In this document: positions 8,214 through 17,041 of the stretch, in pieces | Position numbering within the stretch: position 1 is the first letter of the stretch | Layout: every line of letters begins with the position of its first letter | From: Lactobacillus crispatus | Lineage (GTDB): Bacteria > Bacillota > Bacilli > Lactobacillales > Lactobacillaceae | Direction of reading: 5' to 3' | NCBI RefSeq assembly: GCF_018987235.1 | Contig: NZ_CP072197.1 | Location: forward strand, 1,054,001 to 1,118,000 | Length of the DNA: 64,000 nucleotides | Notes under the pieces: generated by a model | Database searches by the model: none | The model's input: the letters and a program-made list of their open reading frames with translations, nothing else | What the model was told of the DNA's origin: nothing | Position numbers and translations under genes: made by a program

Positions 8214-10670
8214 ATGGCCACAAAAGAACGAATTCGAGAAATGCCACTTGAACAAGTAATGGGTGAACGTTTTGGACGATATTCAAAATATATTATTCAA
8301 GAACGTGCTTTGCCTGATATTCGAGATGGCTTAAAGCCAGTTCAGCGGCGTATCCTTTATGCAATGTATCAAGATAGTAATACTTATGATAAACCATTTA
8401 AAAAGGCTGCTAAGGCTGTCGGTAATATCATGGGTAACTTTCACCCTCACGGTGACAGCTCAATCTATGGGGCTTTAGTGCACTTATCACAAGACTGGAA
8501 GATGCGCGAACCGTTAGTTGAAATGCATGGTAACAATGGTTCAATGGATGGTGATGGCCCAGCAGCTATGCGTTATACGGAATCCCGCTTAAGCAAAATC
8601 TCTAATATGCTTTTGCAAGATATTGATAAGCAAACCGTAAACATGGTGCTTAACTTTGACGATACTGAGTATGAACCTACAGTCTTACCTGCACGCTTTC
8701 CTAACTTATTAGTTAATGGATCAACTGGGATCTCATCTGGTTACGCTACAGAGATTCCACCACATAACTTAGGTGAAGTGATTGATGCAACAATTTATTT
8801 GTTGAAACATCCTGATGCTTCTCTTGAAGATTTGATGAAATATGTAAAAGGCCCTGACTTTCCAACTGGTGCTATTGTTATGGGGACTAAGGGAATTAAG
8901 GAAGCATATAGGACAGGACGTGGTAGAATTCAGGTCCGTGCCAAAACCACTATTCAAGAAATTCGTGGGCATAGACAAGAAATTGTTGCTACGGAAATTC
9001 CATTCGATGTTAACAAAGCACTATTAGTAAAAAAGATAGATGAAATCCGTCTGAATAAAGAAATTGATGGAATCGCAGAAGTTCGTGATGAAACTGACCG
9101 CCATGGTTTGTCAATTGTGATTGAATTGAAAAAAGATGCTGATGCGCAGAATATTTTAAATTATTTATTTAAAAATACTGACTTACAAGTATCTTATAAC
9201 TTCAACATGGTCGCTATTGATCACATGACTCCTGTTCAAGTTGGGCTAAAACGAATTTTAGCTTCTTATTTAGAACATGAAGAAGACGTTGTAACTAAAC
9301 GTACGAAATTTGACTTAGATAAGGCAGAAGCTAGATTAGAGATTATTCAGGGCTTGATTCATGCCATGGATATTTTGGATCAAGTAATTAAAACCATCCG
9401 CGCTTCTAAAAATAAAGCCGATGCTAAGAAGAATTTAATAGCTAAGTATAAATTTACTGAAAAACAAGCTGAAGCAATTGTTTCTTTACAACTTTATCGT
9501 TTAACTAATACGGATGTTAATGAATTAATTGCTGAACAAGACAAGTTAAATAAATTGGCCGAAAAATACCGTAAATTATTATCAGATCGTGCAACTTTAG
9601 AAAAAGAAATTATTAAAGAGTTAAATGCAGTCAAGAAAGAATTTGCTAATCCACGTCGAACTCAAATTTCAGAAGAAAGTGCTAAAGTTGAAATTGATGA
9701 AAAAGCCTTAGTTGCTGATGAACAGGTTAGAGTACTAATTAGTCGAGATGGCTATTTAAAGCGTTCATCTTTACGTTCATATCAGTCAACTAATGATGAT
9801 GACAATGGTTTACCAGATGGTGACAAAGTAGTTTATGAAAACACACTATCTACCCTGACTAACTTGTATTTATTTACCAATAAGGGGAATGTCATTTATC
9901 GTCCAGTACATGAACTAATTGAAACCAAATGGAAAGAAACAGGACAACACCTATCACAAGAAATTGGATTAGACAGTGATGAGCAAATTATTCGCGTCTT
10001 TGTATTTGATAAATTGAATACTGATTGCAACTTTATTCTGGCTACTAATGACGGTTATATCAAACAATTGGAGTTAGCTAACTTACAGCCGACGAGAACT
10101 TATAAGTCACGTGCAATGACAGCTATCAAGTTAAAGGGCAAGGATAGTTATGTGGTTGGGGTAGATTTGATCAAATCAGATAATCATAAGGAAATCACAT
10201 TATTTACTCATCGCGCCTATGCAATTAGATATGATGTTAGCGAGATACCAACTTCAGGAGCTAAAGCAGTAGGTGTTAAATCTGCTAACTTGAAAGATGA
10301 CGATTATATCGTAAATTATGTCCTAGTTGATTCTAAGTATGTTGATTTAATGCATGTTGGGCTAATTACTCAACGTGGGGCATTTAAGCAATTCAAACTT
10401 AAACTAGTTAATAAAGTTTCTAGAGCCAAGCGAGGGGTACTAGTACTGCGGGAATTGAAGAATAAACCGCATAGAATTGTTGCTCTAATGCCATATGCTC
10501 AAGATCATTTGTTACATGTCACTACTTCTAGTGACCGTCATGTAAATATTAAAACTACGGATTATCCATTAGGCGATCGTTATTCTAACGGCTCATTTGT
10601 TATTGATACTACCGTTGATGGGACGCCTGTAAGTATTGAATTGGGAAGACCCATTAGTAGTCAAAATTAA
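8214..10670 (+). CDS. parC: DNA topoisomerase IV subunit A
   Basis: An 818-residue DNA cleavage subunit. The active-site Tyr is Y121 (AAMRYTESR). The quinolone-determining region reads HPHGDSSIYGALV at 78-90, so S82 is present while the position equivalent to E. coli ParC E84 (S. pneumoniae D83) is G86. The C-terminal third carries the beta-pinwheel repeats. It begins 18 bases after parE and is surely cotranscribed with it. Confidence 0.95.
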   Translation: MATKERIREMPLEQVMGERFGRYSKYIIQERALPDIRDGLKPVQRRILYAMYQDSNTYDKPFKKAAKAVGNIMGNFHPHGDSSIYGALVHLSQDWKMREPLVEMHGNNGSMDGDGPAAMRYTESRLSKISNMLLQDIDKQTVNMVLNFDDTEYEPTVLPARFPNLLVNGSTGISSGYATEIPPHNLGEVIDATIYLLKHPDASLEDLMKYVKGPDFPTGAIVMGTKGIKEAYRTGRGRIQVRAKTTIQEIRGHRQEIVATEIPFDVNKALLVKKIDEIRLNKEIDGIAEVRDETDRHGLSIVIELKKDADAQNILNYLFKNTDLQVSYNFNMVAIDHMTPVQVGLKRILASYLEHEEDVVTKRTKFDLDKAEARLEIIQGLIHAMDILDQVIKTIRASKNKADAKKNLIAKYKFTEKQAEAIVSLQLYRLTNTDVNELIAEQDKLNKLAEKYRKLLSDRATLEKEIIKELNAVKKEFANPRRTQISEESAKVEIDEKALVADEQVRVLISRDGYLKRSSLRSYQSTNDDDNGLPDGDKVVYENTLSTLTNLYLFTNKGNVIYRPVHELIETKWKETGQHLSQEIGLDSDEQIIRVFVFDKLNTDCNFILATNDGYIKQLELANLQPTRTYKSRAMTAIKLKGKDSYVVGVDLIKSDNHKEITLFTHRAYAIRYDVSEIPTSGAKAVGVKSANLKDDDYIVNYVLVDSKYVDLMHVGLITQRGAFKQFKLKLVNKVSRAKRGVLVLRELKNKPHRIVALMPYAQDHLLHVTTSSDRHVNIKTTDYPLGDRYSNGSFVIDTTVDGTPVSIELGRPISSQN

Positions 10671-10705
10671 GATTTGAGTTTAACTAAAACAATATATTAA
10701 TTTTT

Positions 10706-10747
10706 AAAAACAGTGTTAAGACATATGTTTTGACACTGTTTTGTTTT
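10706..10747 (+). terminator. rho-independent terminator of parE-parC
   Basis: A stem of about 15 bp (aaaacagtgttaagac pairing with gttttgacactgtttt, with one or two mismatches) followed by a T-rich tract, 36 bases after the parC stop. Confidence 0.88.
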
Positions 10748-10817
10748 GGATAGATAATAGCAGTGTTATGGGACATGGCTTATCGTAAAATAATATTTTA
10801 GGAAAGAGATAATCGTT

Positions 10818-11792
10818 ATGTCTAAAAGTGATACTATTTTATCGGCTAAATCATTGCGTTATTTTTTACAATTGATTGAGACGATGAATTATACCCAAGC
10901 TGCACAAATTTTAGGTATTACTCAACCGGCTTTAACTCAGCAAGTAAAAAAATTGGAACGCGCTATTGGTGCTCCATTATTTGGACAAATGGGGAAGAAG
11001 TTATACCTAACCGAAGCTGGTAAAGAAATGGAAGCAGCAGCGATAGAGTTGCTAAATACCATTAATGGTGTTATTAGTGACATTCAAGAATATACCCAGT
11101 CAGATAAAGGCAATATTTCAATTGGTATTCTAGAGTCCGTACATGTTGATCTTTTCTACCAATTTTTACGTTACTTCAATAAAAAGTATCCAGAAGTAAC
11201 TTTTACTGTTGATTACTTTGACCGCAAAGAGCTATGGCACAGACTTGATTCCAATATGATTGATATGGCGATTATGTATATGCCAGATACTACTAATAAA
11301 ACAGGAGCTAATTTCCGTCATCAATACAATCATCGTGATATTTGCCCTGAGCATATTGTTGTACTGACTCACAAGGATAATGTGGAAGCAGGAGGGACAT
11401 ATTCTGTTACTCGTTTTGGCAACAGAAAGTGGGTTGCATATCCGGAGAATTACTACTTATCAAGATTAATGCGACTTAACTTTAGTAAAAAGATTGATCT
11501 CGTTACTCCGTTTAAAATTGCATCTACTAAGGAAATGATCAAAATTGCAGAAAATACTGATCTTGATACTTATGTAGATCAGACTTACTATGAGGCGCAT
11601 AAGGATGAGATTAATTTGACTCCTGTTTATATTAAAAATATGCCTGAGTTTACGACTGCTTGTGTTTATCGTAGAGGAAAATTAGATGTTCCTAGGATGA
11701 AGAAATTACTAACGGAATTACAGATTTTCTTAGACAATAACTTGGATAGGAACAATAATTTTAGTAAACTATTAAGTGAAGAAATTAAATAA
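10818..11792 (+). CDS. LysR-family transcriptional regulator
   Basis: A 324-residue LysR-type regulator. The winged helix-turn-helix occupies residues about 8-67 (SLRYFLQLIETMNYTQAAQ, then ITQPALTQQVKKLE). The effector-binding domain follows from about 95 (GNISIGILESVHVD). The ligand cannot be inferred. The gene sits just upstream of ppaC on the same strand with 29 bases between, so cotranscription is possible. There is no divergent target gene next to it. Confidence 0.88.
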   Translation: MSKSDTILSAKSLRYFLQLIETMNYTQAAQILGITQPALTQQVKKLERAIGAPLFGQMGKKLYLTEAGKEMEAAAIELLNTINGVISDIQEYTQSDKGNISIGILESVHVDLFYQFLRYFNKKYPEVTFTVDYFDRKELWHRLDSNMIDMAIMYMPDTTNKTGANFRHQYNHRDICPEHIVVLTHKDNVEAGGTYSVTRFGNRKWVAYPENYYLSRLMRLNFSKKIDLVTPFKIASTKEMIKIAENTDLDTYVDQTYYEAHKDEINLTPVYIKNMPEFTTACVYRRGKLDVPRMKKLLTELQIFLDNNLDRNNNFSKLLSEEIK

Positions 11793-11821
11793 AATAATTA
11801 GAAAAAGAGGCAATTTATTTA

Positions 11822-12757
11822 ATGGAAAAAGAATTTGTTTTTGGACACCAAAATCCAGATACTGATGCAATTGGCACTGCTATTGCATTTTCATATTTGC
11901 AAAACAAGTTAGGTTACAACACCGAAGCCGTTGCCTTGGGTGAGCCTAATGATGAAACTGCATATGCTCTTAAAAAATTCGGCTTTAAAGCACCTCGTGT
12001 AATTAAAGAAGCTGCTCCAGAAGTTAAATCTGTTATGTTGGTTGACCACAATGAACCACAACAAAGTGTTTCAGATATTGACAAAGTTAAGGTTACTCAT
12101 GTTGTGGATCACCATAGAATAATGAATTTTAATACCGCTGATCCATTATATTACCGTGCAGAACCTGTAGGCTGTACTTCAACCATTGTTTGGAGAATGT
12201 TCAATGAATTTGGTATTGAAATTCCAGAAAACTACGCTGGTTTAATGCTTTCAGCTATTATTTCAGATACTTTACTTCTTAAATCACCAACTACTACAGA
12301 TAAGGATAAAAAGGCTGTAGAAGCATTGGCTAAGATTGCTGGCGTAGATTACAAGGAATACGGCTTAGCAATGCTTAAGGCTGGTACTAACATCAGTGAC
12401 AAGTCAGAAGAAGAATTGATTGATTTAGATGCCAAGAGCTTTGAATTAAATGGTCACAACGTCCGTGTTGCACAAATCAATGTTGTTGACTTACCTGAAG
12501 CGTTAGAACGTAAGGAAGCCTTTTTAAAGGCAATGGATGCTTCATCTAAGGATAATGGTTATGATATGTTTATGCTTTTAATTACTAACATTCTTGACTC
12601 AGATTCAGAAGCTTTAGTTGTTGGCTCTGATGAGACTAAGTCATTATTCGAAAAAGCATTTAATAAGCAACTTAGTGATTCAGAAGTTAAATTACCTGGT
12701 GTAGTATCACGTAAGAAGCAGGTTGTTCCACCTCTTACTGATGCTTTTAATGCTTAA
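11822..12757 (+). CDS. ppaC: manganese-dependent inorganic pyrophosphatase
   Basis: A 311-residue family II (DHH-type) pyrophosphatase, cytoplasmic, that hydrolyses PPi to pull biosynthetic reactions forward. Metal-binding motifs are [14 protein letters not shown] near residue 8, MLVDHNE near 74 and THVVDHHR near 95. The C-terminal substrate motif [10 protein letters not shown] is intact. Length is typical. A strong terminator follows. Confidence 0.95.
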   Translation: MEKEFVFGHQNPDTDAIGTAIAFSYLQNKLGYNTEAVALGEPNDETAYALKKFGFKAPRVIKEAAPEVKSVMLVDHNEPQQSVSDIDKVKVTHVVDHHRIMNFNTADPLYYRAEPVGCTSTIVWRMFNEFGIEIPENYAGLMLSAIISDTLLLKSPTTTDKDKKAVEALAKIAGVDYKEYGLAMLKAGTNISDKSEEELIDLDAKSFELNGHNVRVAQINVVDLPEALERKEAFLKAMDASSKDNGYDMFMLLITNILDSDSEALVVGSDETKSLFEKAFNKQLSDSEVKLPGVVSRKKQVVPPLTDAFNA

Positions 12758-12769
12758 AAGTAATGATGT

Positions 12770-12808
12770 AAAAAATAGGAGGTAGGGTTAACCGCCTCTT
12801 ATTTTTTA
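12770..12808 (+). terminator. rho-independent terminator after ppaC
   Basis: A-rich arm with ggaggt pairs with cgcctc and its T-rich arm (aaaaaataggaggt against cgcctcttatttttt), closed over gggttaac. Confidence 0.85.
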
Positions 12809-12842
12809 CCTAAAAATTAAAACTGATTTTAGGAGAAAAATA

Positions 12843-13442
12843 TTGAAATACCCACAATTAAATTTAGAAAATCAACAGGGACCAACAGCTGTATTGAAAA
12901 CCAATCAAGGTGAAATAAAAATTCAACTTTTTCCAGAACAAGCCCCAATGACGGTTGAAAATTTTATTCGTTTAGCTCAAAAAGGCTATTATGATGGTAC
13001 TATTTTTCACCGCGTAATTAGCGACTTTATGATTCAAGGTGGAGATCCTGAAGGAAATGGCACTGGTGGTGAAAGCATTTGGGGGCATCCATTTGAAGAT
13101 GAACTTTCACGAGAACTTTTTAATATTCGCGGAGCATTATCAATGGCTAATTCAGGCCCTAACACTAATGGTAGTCAATTTTTTATCGTTCAAAACAAGA
13201 ATATGCCTAAGCGTTACATAAAACAGATGGAACCCGCAGGCTATCCAAAGGAAATTATTCATGCTTATAAGCAAGGCGGAACTCCATGGCTTGACGGTCG
13301 TCATACGGTCTTTGGACAAGTAATTACAGGCATGGATGTAGTTGATAAAATTGCTAAGTCGAAAAAAGATAAAATGGATAAACCACTAGAAGATATAACT
13401 ATTGAGTCGATCCAAGTCCAAGGATCAAAGTTTGATGACTAA
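12843..13442 (+). CDS. cyclophilin-type peptidyl-prolyl cis-trans isomerase
   Basis: A 199-residue cytoplasmic cyclophilin (PpiB-like) that speeds proline isomerisation in protein folding. Active-site motifs are FHRVISDFMIQGGDP (catalytic Arg) and ANSGPNTNGSQFFI. It starts at TTG 12843 after AGGAGA. There is no signal peptide. A strong terminator immediately follows the stop. Confidence 0.93.
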   Translation: MKYPQLNLENQQGPTAVLKTNQGEIKIQLFPEQAPMTVENFIRLAQKGYYDGTIFHRVISDFMIQGGDPEGNGTGGESIWGHPFEDELSRELFNIRGALSMANSGPNTNGSQFFIVQNKNMPKRYIKQMEPAGYPKEIIHAYKQGGTPWLDGRHTVFGQVITGMDVVDKIAKSKKDKMDKPLEDITIESIQVQGSKFDD

Positions 13443-13485
13443 CAAAAACGTGCTGTTTTTTCGGAATAAACAGCACGTTTTTGTT
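13441..13485. terminator. bidirectional terminator between cyclophilin and XRE genes
   Basis: Long perfect arms (aacaaaaacgtgctgttt / aaacagcacgtttttgtt). The XRE gene stop lies in its right edge, so the structure ends both convergent genes. Confidence 0.9.
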
Positions 13486-13849
13486 AATTATTCATTTCTT
13501 TTAGAAGGGTGATCAAAGACTTACATACGCGTTCAGCCTTAGGTTCTGATAATTTTCTTAATTCGTTAATAACTTTTTTCATGAAAACGGGTGTATTGTT
13601 ATCATGAATTTTTTCAGGCTTGATTTTTTTAGCACGATAGGCATTGTTAATGATATCGGGTGTAGTAGTATTCAAAGCTTTGGCAATAGAATCAAGCTTC
13701 TGAATACTAATGTTTTGGTCCTTAGTCCTTTCCACACGTGAAATAAAATTTACAGAAAGATCACTTAGCTCAGCCAAATCTTCCTGTGTTAGTTTCTGTT
13801 CACGTCTTCTACGAGAAATTTCTTCTCCTAAATTAATATTCACAAGCAT
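13484..13849 (-). CDS. XRE-family helix-turn-helix regulator
   Basis: 121 residues. Residues about 8-65 form a lambda-repressor-like HTH (EISRRRREQKLTQEDLAEL then SVNFISRVER); the C-terminal part is short, basic and helical. The start is supported by GAAAGGATCG upstream. Three copies of an ATAGTCTAT-like motif lie directly upstream and suggest autoregulation. Such small solo regulators are often prophage or island relics; no partner gene remains here. Confidence 0.82.
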   Translation of the reverse strand: MLVNINLGEEISRRRREQKLTQEDLAELSDLSVNFISRVERTKDQNISIQKLDSIAKALNTTTPDIINNAYRAKKIKPEKIHDNNTPVFMKKVINELRKLSEPKAERVCKSLITLLKEMNN

Positions 13850-13868
13850 TCGATCCTTTCAAGTAACT

Positions 13869-13919
13869 TATAGTCTATTATAGCCTATATAAAATTATGT
13901 AAAAAATGAATAGACTATT
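13869..13919. promoter_or_regulatory. candidate XRE operator repeats
   Basis: Tandem 10-bp repeats TATAGTCTAT (13869-13878) and TATAGCCTAT (13879-13888), one helical turn apart, plus an inverted copy ATAGACTATT (13910-13919), all within 70 bases upstream of the XRE start. A further tatagtct lies near 15405, beyond IS256 copy 2, and was originally about 90 bases away. Binding is inferred. Confidence 0.45.
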
Positions 13920-14017
13920 TTAATATTCTCAACATACACTTATATTAAATAATAAGAAATTATATTTGTTTATAAATGTACATTTTTAGCGTAATCAGTG
14001 CTATTAGGCACTACAGT

Positions 14018-15389
14018 GAGACTGTAAAATAGTTTGTGTAAGGATGAATGATTCCTTAAATTTATTTCTTTAAACATTAGAAAAAGGAGTTCCTTTCTCG
14101 TATGATTGGTTTGAACAAAAAAACACATACAGAAAGAAGAACTCCTTCATGAATGATTTTACCAAAGATTTTGCTCAAGCTCTATTCAATCCAGACAAAA
14201 TAAATGATTTATTGCGCAAAGAGCTACAACAGGCTGTTAATAACTTGCTAGAAGCTGAGTTGACTGCCTTTCTAGGCTATGATCCCTATGCCAGAAATGG
14301 CTGGAATACTGGCAATTCTAGAAATGGTGCTTATTTCCGCAAGGTTGATACCCAGTTTGGACCAATTGAAGTGCAAGTGCCTCGAGACCGCAACGGTCAG
14401 TTTCATCAGCACACGCTGCCTGACTACAAGCAGCACTCTGATGTTTTGGAAAGCACGATTATCAAGCTATACTCCAAAGGCGTAACTACCAGAGAAATCG
14501 CTGACTTGATTGAGAAAATGTATGGCAGTCATTATAGTCCAGCTCAAGTATCAAATATTTCCAAGCAGATGCTCCCCAAGATTGAGGCTTATCACAAGCG
14601 CAAGCTAAGCGACAAGTTTTTCTGTGTCTATTTGGATGCGACATACCTTCCTTTGCGCCGAGAAACGTTTGAGCGTGAAGCAGTATATATTGCCATTGGC
14701 ATTAAACCTAATGGACATAAGGAAGTCATTGACTACTGCATTGCTCCTAGTGAGAACATTGAAGTTTGGACAGAGATGCTTCAAAACATGAAGTCCAGAG
14801 GCTTGAAGCAAGTTGAGCTTTTTCTTTCTGATGGTGTTGTTGGCATGAAAACAGCCTTGGCCAGGACTTATCCTAAAGCTCATTTTCAACGCTGCCTGGT
14901 TCATGTCATGCGCAATATCTGCGCTAAAGTACGCGTCGACGATCGTGAAAAGATCATGAACGAATTCAAGCAGATACATCAACAGACAAGCAAAAAAGAA
15001 GCTGCAGCTGTCTTGCACAAATTCTATGCCAAATGGAATAAAGCTTATAGCCATGTCATCAAAGGTTTGAAGGAAATTGAGCCCGATCTGCTAGTCTTCT
15101 ACAATTATCCCAAACAAATCAGAGCTTCAATTTATTCAACCAATATGATTGAATCCTTTAACAACGTCATCAAGCGTAAAGCTAAGCCTAAGGCAGAATT
15201 TCCAACTGAACAGTCGCTTGATGCATTTATTGGCATCCAGGCAATGAGCTACAATGACCGTTATTTCAATCGAATTCATAAAGGCTTTGGTCAGGTTCAG
15301 GACACCTTAGAATCCTACTTTGATTAAATAAATAATTAAAAAATCAATTTACGAGAAAGATCTATTTACACAAAAGATTTGACAGTTTC
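14018..15389 (+). mobile_element. IS256-family insertion sequence, copy 2 (1372 bp)
   Basis: Same length and ends as copy 1. Target duplication actacagt at 14010-14017 and 15390-15397. It is inserted between the XRE regulator and the DUF1275 gene, overlapping the right arm of a short stem-loop (agtgc/gcact, 13997-14012). Confidence 0.95.
14149..15327 (+). CDS. IS256-family transposase, copy 2
   Basis: Protein identical to the copy 1 transposase (392 residues, intact DDE motif). The same 16-residue leader ORF and stem-loop precede it. Identity between copies points to recent transposition. Confidence 0.95.
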   Translation: MNDFTKDFAQALFNPDKINDLLRKELQQAVNNLLEAELTAFLGYDPYARNGWNTGNSRNGAYFRKVDTQFGPIEVQVPRDRNGQFHQHTLPDYKQHSDVLESTIIKLYSKGVTTREIADLIEKMYGSHYSPAQVSNISKQMLPKIEAYHKRKLSDKFFCVYLDATYLPLRRETFEREAVYIAIGIKPNGHKEVIDYCIAPSENIEVWTEMLQNMKSRGLKQVELFLSDGVVGMKTALARTYPKAHFQRCLVHVMRNICAKVRVDDREKIMNEFKQIHQQTSKKEAAAVLHKFYAKWNKAYSHVIKGLKEIEPDLLVFYNYPKQIRASIYSTNMIESFNNVIKRKAKPKAEFPTEQSLDAFIGIQAMSYNDRYFNRIHKGFGQVQDTLESYFD

Positions 15390-15530
15390 ACTACAGTTTA
15401 TAGTATAGTCTTAAATTGAATACTTTTATTGTTAAAATAGAAATGAAATAAAAGCTTAAAAAAATATACTAATTATTAAGTTTTTAAGCTTATAATGTAT
15501 ACAAGGATATAAAAATAGATTGGGGATTTG

Positions 15531-16226
15531 ATGAGTTTAAAAGAGGTTTTAAATAGTAATCGGCCTGCAGAGTCACGACAATTAGCGTGTGCGTTAACTT
15601 TTTGTGGGGGATTTATTGATGCATATACATATATCCAGAGAGGACATACGCTTTCCGCTGGACAAACAGGAAACGTTATCTTTTTTAGTTCAGCATTAGC
15701 TGATCATAATGTTCCTGGAATGATTAATCGAGCTAGTACGTTTATTGCTTTTTCTTTAGGATTGCTATTAGTAGGACTTTTTCATAAATATGTGAAAAGT
15801 CACTATTGGAGAGTATTTTGCTTATTTCCAATTTTAGCGATTTGTATTGTAGTGGGCTTTTTGCCTAAAAGTGTTCCTAATTATTATATTGTGCCTGCTA
15901 TTGCGTTTGGATTGGCTATTCAAAACGCATCTTTCAGCAAAATTGAAGGCATGGGTTATAACAATGCATTTACAACTGGAAATTTAAAAAAATCGGTTGT
16001 TGCATGGAGTGCATTTTTCTTTGGTGAAGACAAAAGTAAACATACAGCTGCCGTTAATTATATGATGTTAACAATTGCATTTGCAGTTGGAGCAATAATT
16101 TCAGCTTTACTGCAAAAATTATTGGTATTAAAAACTATTTGGATTGCAGTCATTTTTTTAACGACGATTAATTTAGTTTATATCATTGCATTGAGACGAA
16201 ATAAAAAAATTGATTTTTCAAAATGA
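15531..16226 (+). CDS. DUF1275 (YoaK-like) membrane protein
   Basis: About 231 residues with roughly six hydrophobic segments. The N-terminal LTFCGGFIDAYTYIQRGHTLSAGQTGNV is the hallmark of the DUF1275/YoaK family, proposed to be small-molecule transporters of unknown substrate. ATG at 15531 is preferred to the TTG at 15528 because of spacing from the upstream GGGG. A TATAAT lies at 15491-15496. Its native upstream region is now separated from the XRE gene by IS256 copy 2. Confidence 0.85.
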   Translation: MSLKEVLNSNRPAESRQLACALTFCGGFIDAYTYIQRGHTLSAGQTGNVIFFSSALADHNVPGMINRASTFIAFSLGLLLVGLFHKYVKSHYWRVFCLFPILAICIVVGFLPKSVPNYYIVPAIAFGLAIQNASFSKIEGMGYNNAFTTGNLKKSVVAWSAFFFGEDKSKHTAAVNYMMLTIAFAVGAIISALLQKLLVLKTIWIAVIFLTTINLVYIIALRRNKKIDFSK

Positions 16227-16230
16227 TTTT

Positions 16231-16264
16231 AAAAGCACTTGTCATAATTGGCAAGTGTTTTTTT
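16231..16264 (+). terminator. rho-independent terminator after the DUF1275 gene
   Basis: Arms gcacttg / caagtgt around cataattgg-type loop, followed by a run of T residues. Confidence 0.85.
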
Positions 16265-16331
16265 GAAGAGGTTGTGAGTGAGAAGAAAGCGACCAATCTT
16301 AAAAATAATAATTTTATCAGTGTGCGTATAA

Positions 16332-16568
16332 TTCATATTATGTAAAGCCAGATTAAAAAACAATCATTTAATAATAGAAGTCATAATTAATTTAATTATT
16401 TCAGCAAATAAGTCTTATTTTGGATTTGTTAACTCGAATTCAGGTTATTTATTTTTTCAAAAAATGAATTTTGCTTTTTTAATTTTTGTTTTTACTTCAT
16501 TTACTCTGACTATGACAAGAAAATCACCTCTCAATAAATTTTTACATGCTGAGATCGCAATTCTATGA
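16332..16568 (+). pseudogene. remnant of a membrane-protein gene (C-terminal end)
   Basis: A 79-codon open frame without a start codon ends at TGA 16566-16568. It encodes two hydrophobic stretches (around EVIINLIISANKSYFGFVN and MNFAFLIFVFTSFTLTM) and a basic tail, as expected of the end of a multi-span membrane protein. It is preceded in frame by a stop. The family cannot be named. Confidence 0.45.
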
Positions 16569-17041
16569 CCAAGTTCATTTATTTTGATCAATAGTTAGTT
16601 TTATAGTTTAATAGTTAGTTGTTCATTTGTATGAACCAGTTTTTAAAAGTAATGGTTTTATTGATGGTTGGAATTATAGTTTTTCATCAAGTTAATCAAG
16701 CTAGATAAAATTACTTTTATGGCTAAGAGTAAATCAATGGTATCCTAGATATTCTTGAGATAATTTTTTAGAGATTAGTTTCCGTATATTTTATGGCTAA
16801 AAGTCTGAATTGAATAATATGCTGACAATAATCAATAAAACAACCTTCAAAGAGAAGTATTTTGAAACAGTTATGGTAAAGTAATTCTAATTAAAAATAA
16901 TGAAAATAGTTGAGTAATATGCTAGTTTTGCCTTTAGTATCTATAAAGCCATTTTTTATTTTTATGCTATAGCTTTCTTTAAAACAAAAATTTTAATGAT
17001 CACTAGATACCACTTCCCGATATATCAACAATTTACTTGAT
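16569..17041. other. AT-rich spacer without recognisable genes
   Basis: About 470 bases of low-complexity AT-rich DNA with stops in all frames. The only structure seen is the arm cccgatatatca at 17016-17027, which belongs to the hairpin split by IS256 copy 3. Probably decayed sequence. Confidence 0.6.
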
